DNA of 64,000 nt from Lunularia cruciata (lineage: Eukaryota > Streptophyta > Marchantiopsida > Lunulariales > Lunulariaceae), in the NCBI GenBank assembly GCA_948567375.1, contig OX419758.1:9181001-9245000 (forward strand). The letters run 5' to 3'. Shown here in pieces: positions 56,301 through 64,000 of this stretch. The position numbers were made by a program, and so were the translations under genes. The notes under the pieces were generated by a model. The model saw only the letters and a list, made by a program, of their open reading frames with translations. It was not told the origin of the DNA and ran no database searches. How positions within the stretch are numbered: position 1 is the stretch's first letter; the number at the start of each line of letters is the position of its first letter.

Positions 56301-58204
56301 CTTGTGTCCACACTTGAAGCTCCTTCTTCAGAATCTGATTCCCAATAATTAGAAGATGGGGTATCTGAATGTGAAGTGTTGGTGGTGTTAGTCACAGGAA
56401 CATTGACTCTATGGTTTGATGGCCCAATCCTCAAGTACCCTTTGTGCCATCGATCAGTTGTGCGTGCTGCTCTCAACCATGGCCTCCCAAGAAGTAAGTC
56501 ATAGCTTGAATCCTTCAAGACTTGGAAAGTCATGAGATTTTGAACTCCCATAACTGAAACTACCACCTTATCCATCACCCCTACTGGTCGAACTTGTTGC
56601 TTGTTTGCTATGCTCACCACAAATGTTGAAGGTCTTGAGGGTATCATACCCAACTTCTTCATCAACCTTTCTGACATGGCATTCACTGCTGATCCTCCAT
56701 CAACCAATGCATCCTTGATGTTGTGACCATTCACTCTCACATCAATCTTGGAGGCATATTCACAAGCCTCCCATGGTGCTGGCTTGGCATCCACCACCCC
56801 CATTGATACTGGAACTTTTGCCTTCTTCTTCTTTTTGCTCCTTGTAGAACTCAAACCACCTCTAAGCTCCTTTCTCAAGGTAGGGTTCAAAGCAATTAAT
56901 TGGCCCACTGTGATGTTAGCCTTGTGACTACCAACATCCTCCAACACATTGTAGTTCCATTGTTGCTTTGAGATCAAGAAGTCCTCCATCCCCAACTTCT
57001 TCCTTGGAGTCTTTGTTGTTGATGGTGTTGAGGTGCAAGTGCTCCTAGTAGACATAGGAGTATCCTTGCTTGAAGTAAATCCTTGAGAAGAGTGAACATC
57101 CTCTGCAAAACAAGCTCTCTTCTTCTCTTGTGCCAAAAGCTCCAAATTAAGACCCTTGGAGTTTGAGCACTCTCCCTTCTCATACTTGCTCTCAACCACA
57201 TCTATGGATGCTATCCCCTTACCTTTGTTGGGATTAGGAGCCACTTGGGTTTCACTACCTCCCTCTTTCCCTCTATTGGCTCCCTCATAACCCCTTCCTC
57301 CATGGTAAGTGGAATTTGGGCAATTCCTTTGGATATGGCCTCTTCCTCCACAACCAAAACAATTTCTATCATTGAAATTGTTGGCTGGTTGGCCTCCTCT
57401 ATATGGATAGTTTCCATAACTCCTAGGTCCTCTCCCTACATTCTGATCCACCTCTCTCTTCTCCCATAGTTGCACCACATTGATCTTGAGATCCGCAAGT
57501 TGTTCTGTGATGGTTTGGAGTGGATCTTTTGGTGGAGGTGCAAGAATTGGAGCAACTACTACTTGTGGTGCAACCCTTGTCACCAAAGTATCAGAAGTTC
57601 CACCATACTTGTAGCCTTGAGGAGGATGCACAACCTCCTTCACCACCAAATCACTCTCATCCCCTTCCAAACTCTCCTCCATACGAATTGCGATCTTGAT
57701 AGCTTCAACCTTGGAAGAAGGTTTCTCATATCTCACCTTGCTTCTAATTTGTGGTCTCAATCCTCCCACAAAATTCTTGGTGAGCATGGCCCCTATGCCA
57801 ATCATTGTAGTCTCCACATCATCCCCACCCTTCCTCAACACTATGCGAAATCTGGACTCCAACTTTTCCACTCTTTCCACATAGACCCTCACTTTCTCTC
57901 CATCTCCTTGCTTGAGAAATGTAACCTCACTCATCAATCTCTCATAACTCTCATCAGGAAGAAAGTTCTCAATGAGTGCTGAAGTCAAAGTCTCCCAAGA
58001 CTCCTCTTCCCCCTCTCTCCTCTCTCTCCTTTGGTATTCTGACTCATACCATGTAAGTGCTGCATCCTCAAAGAAATCTGGTAATAATGAGGCCCACTCA
58101 TTCTTCCTCCTCTCATTGTTTCCTATGCAAGCTCTCTTGAAGTCTCTCACAAAGGCCTCCACATCTTCTCCATCCTTGCCAAAGAAAACCGGAAGTTTCC
58201 CCAT
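53378..58204 (-). CDS. Element C gag-pol polyprotein (1,608 codons)
   Basis: One uninterrupted frame encodes the whole polyprotein. In order: retrotransposon gag (AALTWYESEYQ, VRVYVERVEKLESRF) in the first 200 residues; CCHC knuckle CFGCGGRGHIQRNC near residue 285; an aspartic protease (ALVDGGSAVNAM) near residue 505; reverse transcriptase about 740-920 (VCVDYKKLNAVTKKDYYPLP, MPFGLCNAPATFQQF, FIDDF); RNase H about 1010-1130 (FILYTDASNVAIG); integrase about 1210-1460, with an HHCC zinc domain (CKTCHVC) and a DDE core (WGIDFVGPL, VSDRGGEF); and a C-terminal tail with YFGPFIVEKV. Gag and pol share a frame, so no frameshift is needed between them. A purine-rich leader precedes the start. Confidence 0.95.
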   Translation of the reverse strand: MGKLPVFFGKDGEDVEAFVRDFKRACIGNNERRKNEWASLLPDFFEDAALTWYESEYQRRERREGEEESWETLTSALIENFLPDESYERLMSEVTFLKQGDGEKVRVYVERVEKLESRFRIVLRKGGDDVETTMIGIGAMLTKNFVGGLRPQIRSKVRYEKPSSKVEAIKIAIRMEESLEGDESDLVVKEVVHPPQGYKYGGTSDTLVTRVAPQVVVAPILAPPPKDPLQTITEQLADLKINVVQLWEKREVDQNVGRGPRSYGNYPYRGGQPANNFNDRNCFGCGGRGHIQRNCPNSTYHGGRGYEGANRGKEGGSETQVAPNPNKGKGIASIDVVESKYEKGECSNSKGLNLELLAQEKKRACFAEDVHSSQGFTSSKDTPMSTRSTCTSTPSTTKTPRKKLGMEDFLISKQQWNYNVLEDVGSHKANITVGQLIALNPTLRKELRGGLSSTRSKKKKKAKVPVSMGVVDAKPAPWEACEYASKIDVRVNGHNIKDALVDGGSAVNAMSERLMKKLGMIPSRPSTFVVSIANKQQVRPVGVMDKVVVSVMGVQNLMTFQVLKDSSYDLLLGRPWLRAARTTDRWHKGYLRIGPSNHRVNVPVTNTTNTSHSDTPSSNYWESDSEEGASSVDTSMEEETSTEEDESESDSDVYPLCAMDFAPKPEVLKDPDKSPLTLEEVERRLSTLKYGPNVTKEEKVRFEEIFRKFIHVFAFSYKDLKEVTLEEHKIEVESHARPIRQKQCRISPPISLVVKEEIDKLKEAGFIFEVENSEWVSPIVIVKKKNGKLRVCVDYKKLNAVTKKDYYPLPFIDEILEEVAGHERYSFGDGYSGYNQIKIAPEHQQLTTFTTPWGTYAFKVMPFGLCNAPATFQQFMNKVFEPFIGKFVKDFIDDFCVYGSKEEHFEHLIKVLQRLDEANASLNPEKCIFGCEEGLLLGHIISKDGIAVDPEKVRKISDLPFPSSLTKLRQFLGMVGYYRRFIFSFSNKAYALTIYMKKGVDYMVILEDKEALKAFEELKQSLVVASILAKPDWSKPFILYTDASNVAIGCTLSQLDQDGHDHPIAYASRQMVSAEKNYSVIEREGLAVIFGLKKFRHYLIGGKATIVTDHKALKYIFNKPNVEGRLARWMILLSEYDYTIEDRPGKKHANADLLSRAYDHDGDEPVDDSFPDEELMTISVTQEIPMEYKEIVDFVTRGNYPEGMHARERKALAARSRPYTMVEDILFHQGADGLLRRAVGKEESILLIKKFHEGLVCGGHFAGKVTAFKILDAGYHWRGIFKDCLDYCKTCHVCQAFARKSTSTPPLRSIPLLGPFEKWGIDFVGPLNRTPRNNRYIVVVTDYLTKWVEARPLRDKNEDEVGRFLYERIITRFGCPLELVSDRGGEFTGSITTAMLRHFSITHRVTTSYKPNSNGLAERTNQTLCMMLAKDAEMEGAKHHWDKRIHAVLWEYRTTMKTSTGYSPFQLVYGIESTLPIHFDLPTFQSIHMRLKKAQGSDAGQSRKDQLMELEEARAVAMVRVEQAQRKQKESYDKRQGKKKVEPFKEGDWVMLFDSIRFKRVQKKFLPKYFGPFIVEKVWGNYTYDLKELGGRHFDRINHDKLKMYHRR

Positions 58205-58439
58205 CTTAACCCCTCACTATCTTTCTTTTCTCTTAATTTTTTTTTTCTCTTTTCTTTTCTCTCACTCTATTACTAATAGAGTATATACATGACTAACACC
58301 ATCTGAGAATAATCCACTCTAGGGAAAACAAAAGGTTCAGGTTGCTCAAAGATTTCTATAGCAACATCAAATCCTAGAGTGCATATTAATCTAACTCTCA
58401 TGGATAGTTTATCCATAAGTTGAAAGATTATCTCCATCA

Positions 58440-58937
58440 CTAATCTTGAGAACTAGCTGATGAAGGTGGTAGTATTTCTGTAGCTGTACTAAGACTCTCT
58501 CCAAGATCCTTCACCAAAGTTTCCAAAAGTGCTTTTACTCCACTACACTCATGTCCTTTTGGAAGTCCTTCAACTCCACAAACCTCACACAACTCCTTGG
58601 TCTTAGATCTTCTCCCTCCCAATCTTGGTGAAGAAGGTCCAACATGCAAACCCAAGTCAAGTAAGCCTCTCCTTTCCCTCAATCTCTTGCTCTCAAAGGT
58701 TAATGGACATGAACTTGCCTTATGTCCCTTCTCTCCACATAGAAAGTACTTAGACTCACTCTTTCCTCCAAGTGGTGTAGGTTTTTGGATCCTCTCAACA
58801 CTCTCTTCAAATTCTATTGTAAACTCTCTTTTCCTCAAATCCACCCCTACAATCACCTCAAACCCTTGGGGAACCTTGCATAATCTCAATTTCCACTCTT
58901 GATGACCCTCCATGTTCCCAAAGATGAATCTAAACAC
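58440..58937 (-). CDS. Extra reading frame upstream of element C gag-pol
   Basis: 165 codons lie in the leader between the 5' LTR and gag-pol, same strand. The first third is of mixed composition (WKLRLCKVPQGFEVIVGVDL); the middle has a knuckle-like segment CGEKGHKASSCP and a second cysteine/histidine cluster CEVCGVEGLPKGHEC. Extra frames before gag are known in some plant gypsy elements such as Ogre, but I do not recognise this one. The frame stays open in a young element, which suggests but does not prove that it is used. Confidence 0.5.
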   Translation of the reverse strand: MFRFIFGNMEGHQEWKLRLCKVPQGFEVIVGVDLRKREFTIEFEESVERIQKPTPLGGKSESKYFLCGEKGHKASSCPLTFESKRLRERRGLLDLGLHVGPSSPRLGGRRSKTKELCEVCGVEGLPKGHECSGVKALLETLVKDLGESLSTATEILPPSSASSQD

Positions 58938-59751
58938 TCAAACATGCTTTTTGTTGATCTCAAACTTCTCATGCATGAGATCTCCACTCTGCAGAATTGA
59001 CCCTTCCTCACAATGTCACTCAAATCTCCCAACGAATATGTCACAGTCCTCTGAAATTTTCCACACTTGATTACAACTCTAGGGCGTCCCTCCCTGCAGA
59101 ATTTTAGATCTTTTCATCGAGCCATTTGGCCTAGACACCTTTCTATTCAGCACCCATATTTCAGATTTGGTCTGAAAACCACCCCCCTCACTTCAAAAAC
59201 TCATAACGCACTGCGCAAAAATGATCTCTCTCTAATTTTTGTGGCACCAGGTAGGATACAATGCACTGAATTTTCTTGGAAATTTTCAGGACAATTCACT
59301 AAAAATTGAAGAAATGGCAGACTCTGTACAATTTTCCAGAGAGCATGCAGTTGCGGGAGCACTTTACCCTATCAACTTTCAAAAATTCTAGCCCAGTGCG
59401 CATAGAAGCTCTCTCAATAATTTCAAGTGTGCTAACTGAAAGATAACCCAAGCTATCATGTGTAGAAATCTCAAGTCCAGATCTCAAACTTGAGATTTTG
59501 CCCAAAATCACCTTAATCCCCAAAATCTGCAATCCACCTCACACAATCTCTCCAATTCCTCTCATGTGTACAAGATGTACAAAATCACCTCAAAGACATC
59601 ATAATGAACTACAGGGTATACAAATGGATCTTGGTTCTCTAACATAAGTTCAGCCCTCTCCTCTCCTAATGTTCTCTCCAAGTGAACTCTCATAGCCTCC
59701 TTCTGCCTAATGTAGAATTGGACGCGGAACATTATCTTGCCTTCTAGAGAG

Positions 59752-59769
59752 GTCCCGGCAACGGAACCA
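59752..59769 (-). promoter_or_regulatory. tRNA-Asp-like primer-binding site of element C
   Basis: On the minus strand TGGTTCCGTTGCCGGGAC lies four bases after the LTR. It agrees at 14 of 18 positions with TGGCGCCGTTGCCGGGGA, the complement of the plant tRNA-Asp 3' end used by several Ty3/gypsy groups. Confidence 0.65.
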
Positions 59770-59773
59770 AAAA

Positions 59774-60452
59774 TGTGAGCCGGCCTGTCTCTCACTCAGG
59801 ATGAACCTCTGATGGCTATTATGATAGCGCACCATGGACTAAGAAGGCAAGGAACCCCAACTCCATCATACTCCTCCAAGGCTAACACTCCAAGACTCAA
59901 GACATTGCTCACTAGAGAACTCAATGAGAGAGAGATAGTTGCAAATGAAAGGATGATGAGTACCTCCTCACTCCTTGTTTATATACTTGTGAAATAGTTA
60001 CGTACCAAAGTTACTAATTACCGTAGTAACTCAAGTTACTAGACTAAAAGTCAAGTAAAGTCAAAAAGTAGAAAGGAATATCCATTCACATGGGCATATT
60101 CCCCTTATCTTGACCCAACCACTAAAGCAAGGATTCCTTCACATGGGCTATCCTTGGACTAAAGAAGAATCCAAAACAAAAAGGCTTGCGGGCCCAAGAG
60201 TTCTCAACTCTTTCCCCAAAGCCAAACACCTAGGAATAATACCAAGTCAACACACTAAAATCCAAAATAGTGGTGCTCATCTTTTCTACTTCCTCTAAAG
60301 TAAGGTCCCATCTATCTTAGCTATGACTAACTTTAGCTAACCATGACTAATATAGAACCATCCTTTATCTCTATATAAATAATATCTCTTAAGTACTTGT
60401 AATACCAAGCTAAATATCACAATACCACACACATGCACAAATGGGTGTTACA
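59774..60452 (-). repeat. Element C 5' LTR
   Basis: 679 bases, essentially identical to 52651-53329 (one difference noted, near 59823, against 52700). Confidence 0.95.
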
Positions 60453-60595
60453 GGACATAGACCACAAACCTCTAGTCTACCTTGAGGCACAAAAAGATCT
60501 ATCTTGCTAATAGTTTTGATGGGTAGAGTGGATACAACAGTTCAACATGAGAATCACATATGTGGAAGGCAAGAAGCAACTTGCAAATGCATTCA
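60453..60595 (+). mobile_element. Family B Ty3/gypsy RNase H, right of young insertion
   Basis: Continues the RNase H region from 52650 (DHKPLVYLEAQ, then QQFNMRITYVEGKK) until the family A LTR starts at 60596. Rest of this copy not seen in the window. Confidence 0.8.
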
Positions 60596-61021
60596 TGTAA
60601 AAATATGCAATTTAGCGACGAAGTTAGTATGGCTAATGAAGTAGCAAATAAGATAAAATTAGCCTAGAATATTCTAGAAGTACCTAAGAAGCTTCTTGGG
60701 AAGCTTCACATCTAGCTTAGCTTGTACTTCAAGTAGGTAGCTTTTAGAAGGAAACTTCTAGAAGCTTCTAACTAGCTTAGCTTGCACACCAAGTAAGCAA
60801 ATTCTAGAAAAAAGCTTCTTGGGAAGCTTCTTAATTAACTTGACTTGCACTCCAAGAAAGTGGCTCAAGGAAACTTTTTGAGAAGCTTCTCAAGATGTTG
60901 TATGCTGCCTTTAAATACCAAATCCAAAGCTCATGCTAGGCACTTGGAGTTTCAACTCATTTAAGTGTCCCAATGTGAGTTTCCATTCTCTTATTTCTCT
61001 CCTTGATCTCGGTCTTTTATA
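60596..61021 (+). repeat. Family A LTR, 5' of element D
   Basis: 426 bases, starting TGTAAAAATATG. TATA-like tttaaatacc near 60910. Confidence 0.9.
60751..60768. promoter_or_regulatory. Heat-shock element in element D LTR
   Basis: GAAACTTCTAGAAGCTTC: all four GAA/TTC units with two-base spacing are kept, about 142 bases before the TATA-like site. Confidence 0.72.
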
Positions 61022-62412
61022 CTGGTATCAGATCAAGAATGTGATGGATGGAATATATGGACAACCAAATCCATTTTTGTTCAACCATTGGGATTTCTTT
61101 TAGGTACTACCCAAACATCATTTCACATAATTCATCATCTCATGCTTTGGGTAAATTTTTTTGAATACAATCACCTTGTCCAAGGATCCCTTGATACTTA
61201 TGGTTGTAACTTATGGATAATGGTGGACGTGTTGTATCTATATGTCAATAAATTAGATAGATTGGGAATGGTGTGATAGATTAATAACCATGGTGGCAAT
61301 GCTTGAGGAGATCATTGCTACTAGCGGCAATTCGAGCACCTTACTTGATTGTTGGATGCATGAGATAATCAACAATAAGAGCACATAAAGAGAGTACTAG
61401 TTCAAGAAGGAGAAGACCAAATTTGATTTTTAAAACCCAATGTTTTTGAAGGCAAGAATCTTCTAGGTGTAGTGGAGAATTTTTTGTTTGACCATGAATG
61501 TTATTTCAAGGCTACCAATCTTCAAGATGAACAAAAATAGATTCTCTTGGCTTTTAGCCAATTGGATGGAGTAGCAAAGCTATGGTGATGATTTTGAGTA
61601 GAACAAGCCAAATGGTAAATTATTGCACCAATCTTGACATGGGTAAAATTGAAGAGTGCAATAATAGGTCAATTCCAAGCTATAAATACCACACGTGCAG
61701 CATGAGATAAGTTGGTAGAGTTGAAGCAAATTGACTCTATAAGAAATTACATCATGTAATTGCAAAACACCATCATGAAAATTCCAAATATACTAGAAAG
61801 TGAAGCTTTGGATTGATTTATGAGGGGCTTGAAGTCACAAGTCACCAAATTAGAAGTAATTATCCGAGAGCTATAGCACTTGGAGGAAGCCATGCAATTG
61901 GCCAAACGCTTTGATTCCTTGGTTGAAACAACTTTATCTCAACCTTGACCTCCACAAAACCTATCAATACATTATACAAGGGTGGAGGAGTCGGCACCAA
62001 AGGAGATTGATGTCATTCAATGGAGGCCACTTGGCAATAAAGATAGAGAAAAGTGTGAAAAAATGGTGGTTATTTCTATTGTTGCCAAATTGGACATTGC
62101 ATTGCTGAATGTCCATTCAAGAATGGGCCAATTTGACAAGTTGCCTAAATGGAGTTGGTGGAGCAAAATGATTAAGGAAACAAGGAATCCCAATAAGAGA
62201 TTTTGAACCGCATTGGGAACTTGATTAGTTCTAATGGGATCAAAGGCTCAACCTATAGAAGTTTGTTTCACTTGGAAGGTATGATATTTGATAGTGGTTG
62301 TAGAATTTTGGTTGATTTGTGAAATACAAAAATTTTCTTGTTCATGTAATTAGCAAAAGAATTACATATTCCTATCAGGCCATTAATTGGAAGTAGATTG
62401 ATGATGGTAGAA

Positions 62413-63157
62413 TGTAATATAAATAGCTAGACAAATGATCTAGAGATAAAATTTAGTTTGGTAATATCCAGAAAGATGTTATACATGATGGACTTAGTAG
62501 ATTAAACATAAGTATCACCAAAAGAGTACTTTTACTAATATGCCAAAAATTGAAACATGTTTGGAAACTTTAGAATCAATAGTTATGCATATGATCTAGA
62601 GGTGAAACTTGAGGTGGTGACATTTGGAAGGATGTTACACATGATGGAGGAAGTAGATTGGATAGAGGTATCACCAAAAGATCACTTTCACTAAAAGGGT
62701 AAAAGCTAAAATAGGCCAAAAACTTCAAAGGCAATTTTAGAGACCTAAACGGATGAATAAGGTCTGAAAAATGTGTTGTCCTTCCTCCCAAGTGGAGGAA
62801 AGGCTGGCCTTCTATCCCCAAATTTTGTCTTATCAAGAGCTTTCCAATGGTACCTCATCCACGTGATTTTGAGATTCCTACAAGAAGAATCCTTAAAAGA
62901 TTCCCTCTGGTCAAAGCCTATTTGACCAACCAGATGGGACCAAGACCAATATGTCACCCATCAAAGCAAATAATCTAAGGGTGGAGCTTGCAAACAGATC
63001 ACCTATCTATCTATGTACCTAATCTTATGGTGGAGCTTCCTTGGAGGAGATCCTCTTTGGCTATATAATAAAGAAAAGGTGTTCCTTTGGGGCATCAGAG
63101 TTTGAGTGTGGAATTTGTGTTTTCTTGATTGTGTTTCTCAATCCTTGGAATATTATA
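62413..63157 (+). mobile_element. Solo family B LTR inserted in element D
   Basis: 745 bases flanked by tagaa (62408-62412 and 63158-63162). It aligns with the LTR at 38102-38693 but carries an internal duplication of about 150 bases (two versions of the segment with gatgttacacatgatgg), which explains the extra length. It sits inside the protease region of element D, with no internal retroelement sequence. Confidence 0.8.
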
Positions 63158-63276
63158 TAGAAAGGGTTCTACATTTTGTACATTGTATCCTGTTACCTTT
63201 AAGATTAGGAAGGAGTATTTGGAGTGTATGAGGTTTGTAGTCATATCTCTACACTATGATGTCATTCTAGGGCTAA

Positions 63277-63699
63277 TGTAATAATACGGATTTAGCGACG
63301 TAGTTAGTAAGGCTAACAAAGTAGAGAATAAGCCAAATTAACCTAGAATATTCTAGAAACATCTAGAAATATTCTTGAGAAGCTTCCCAACTAGTTACCT
63401 TGCACCCAAGCAGGTAGCTTCTAGAATGAATCTTCTAGAAGCTTCTAACTAGCTTAGCTTGCACGCCAAGTAGGTGGCTTCTAGAAGGAAGTTTCTTGAG
63501 AAACTTCCTAGTTAACTTGGTTTGCACTCTAAGAAATTGGCTTGAGGAAGCTTCTTGAGAAGCTTCTCAAGGGCTTTGTATGCTACCTATAAATACCAAA
63601 GCCAAAGCTCATGCTAAGCATTCGGAGTTTTTCCTCATTCAAGTGTCGCAATATGAGTTTCCATTCTCCTATTTCTCTCCTCGGTCTTGGTCTTTTACA
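63277..63699 (+). mobile_element. Solo family A LTR inserted in element D
   Basis: 423 bases from TGTAATAATACGG to TTTTACA. The flanks share gcta (63273-63276 and 63700-63703), and element D sequence resumes directly (accttggcttgaacatcat). TATA box ctataaatacc at 63587-63597. Confidence 0.85.
63428..63445. promoter_or_regulatory. Heat-shock element in solo family A LTR
   Basis: GAATCTTCTAGAAGCTTC: four correctly spaced GAA/TTC units, 142 bases before the TATA box. Confidence 0.72.
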
Positions 63700-64000
63700 G
63701 CTACCTTGGCTTGAACATCATAAGGTTCAATTTGATTGGAACCAAAGACAAATTCAAGTTCAATACCAAGGTAGGAATTTCCAAATAAGTTTTTTGGCAC
63801 CTTTGAGTAAGACACATAAGAATAGTCAATCCCAAGATGAGAAGTTTGTCAAGAAAGCAACCATAGAGCAAGCTTTGAATGGGGATGAGTCCCAAGAAGG
63901 GAAGTTGGTCAAGAAAGCAACCAAAGAGCAAGCTTTGAAGGGAAATGAGTTCCTAGATAGGAAGTTTGTCAATGAACCAGCTATAGAGCAAGCTTTGGAG

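Larger units (their letters stand above)
52651..60452 (-). mobile_element. Element C: young, whole-looking Ty3/gypsy element
   Basis: Two 679-base LTRs (52651-53329 and 59774-60452; element orientation minus, TGTAACACCC...CACA ends) differ, as far as I can see, at one position. The flanks share ggac (52647-52650 and 60453-60456), and joining them restores the RNase H sequence of the family B host. On the minus strand the order is LTR, tRNA-Asp-like primer site, leader with an extra reading frame (58440-58937), one long gag-pol frame (53378-58204), purine tract tccgggggtaaa and LTR. It looks whole and very recent. No chromodomain is seen at the end of pol, so it differs from family A. Confidence 0.95.
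60596..64000 (+). mobile_element. Element D: second family A chromovirus, 5' part
   Basis: A family A LTR (60596-61021) is followed by TGGTATCAGATC at 61023-61034, an initiator-Met-like primer site, then gag about 61.4-62.2 kb and protease from about 62.25 kb, all matching 44.4-46.2 kb of element A. Two solo LTRs are inserted in the protease region (62413-63157 and 63277-63699). The element runs off the window end in sequence matching the start of the family A reverse transcriptase part. Broken and old; inserted in family B DNA. Confidence 0.85.

Noticed and set aside
57470-57982. Plus-strand open frame of 170 codons
   Set aside because: It is the complement of the element C gag region and shows no family features.

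Overview
This window looks like nuclear DNA of a land plant, or close streptophyte relative, whose sperm still swim. A large axonemal dynein heavy chain gene (flowering plants and conifers have lost these) sits beside plant-style Ty1/copia and Ty3/gypsy elements, including a chromovirus. Liverwort, moss, lycophyte, fern or a charophyte alga all fit; I cannot name the species from sequence alone.

Layout. (1) About 1-28.45 kb, minus strand: a dynein heavy chain of the DNAH1 type (single-headed inner arm), read in about 38 exons from its start codon through tail, linker, AAA1-AAA4 and the start of the stalk; the rest lies beyond base 1. Exon phases stay in register throughout, so the gene looks intact here. 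Two introns use GC-AG splice sites. One intron (8804-17873) has grown to 9 kb because a copia element landed in it and a second copia element then landed inside the first; both lie antisense to the dynein gene and both keep perfect 5-base target duplications. (2) 28.45-38.1 kb: mostly non-coding DNA, a single-exon FkbM-type methyltransferase-like gene (32068-33099, minus), and two copies of a LINE-like 3' end. (3) 38.1-64 kb: a nest of Ty3/gypsy elements. Family B (old) supplies the framework; chromovirus family A appears as an LTR-bounded but broken element (43945-49568), a 5' part of another copy (60596 to the window end) and a solo LTR; a very young, whole-looking element C (52651-60452, minus) sits inside an old family B RNase H region; a third LINE-like copy sits in family B leader DNA.

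Most notable observations: all four family A LTRs keep a palindromic four-unit heat-shock element about 120-140 bases upstream of a TATA box; the outer copia element has its gag start codon inside the LTR and a primer site matching the anticodon arm of initiator tRNA-Met (half-tRNA priming, as in Drosophila copia); element C carries an extra zinc-knuckle-like reading frame upstream of gag-pol and LTRs that differ at only one position I could find.

Limits: exon boundaries rest on splice-site and phase logic plus remembered dynein family sequence, not on an alignment run. Divergence counts were made by eye.
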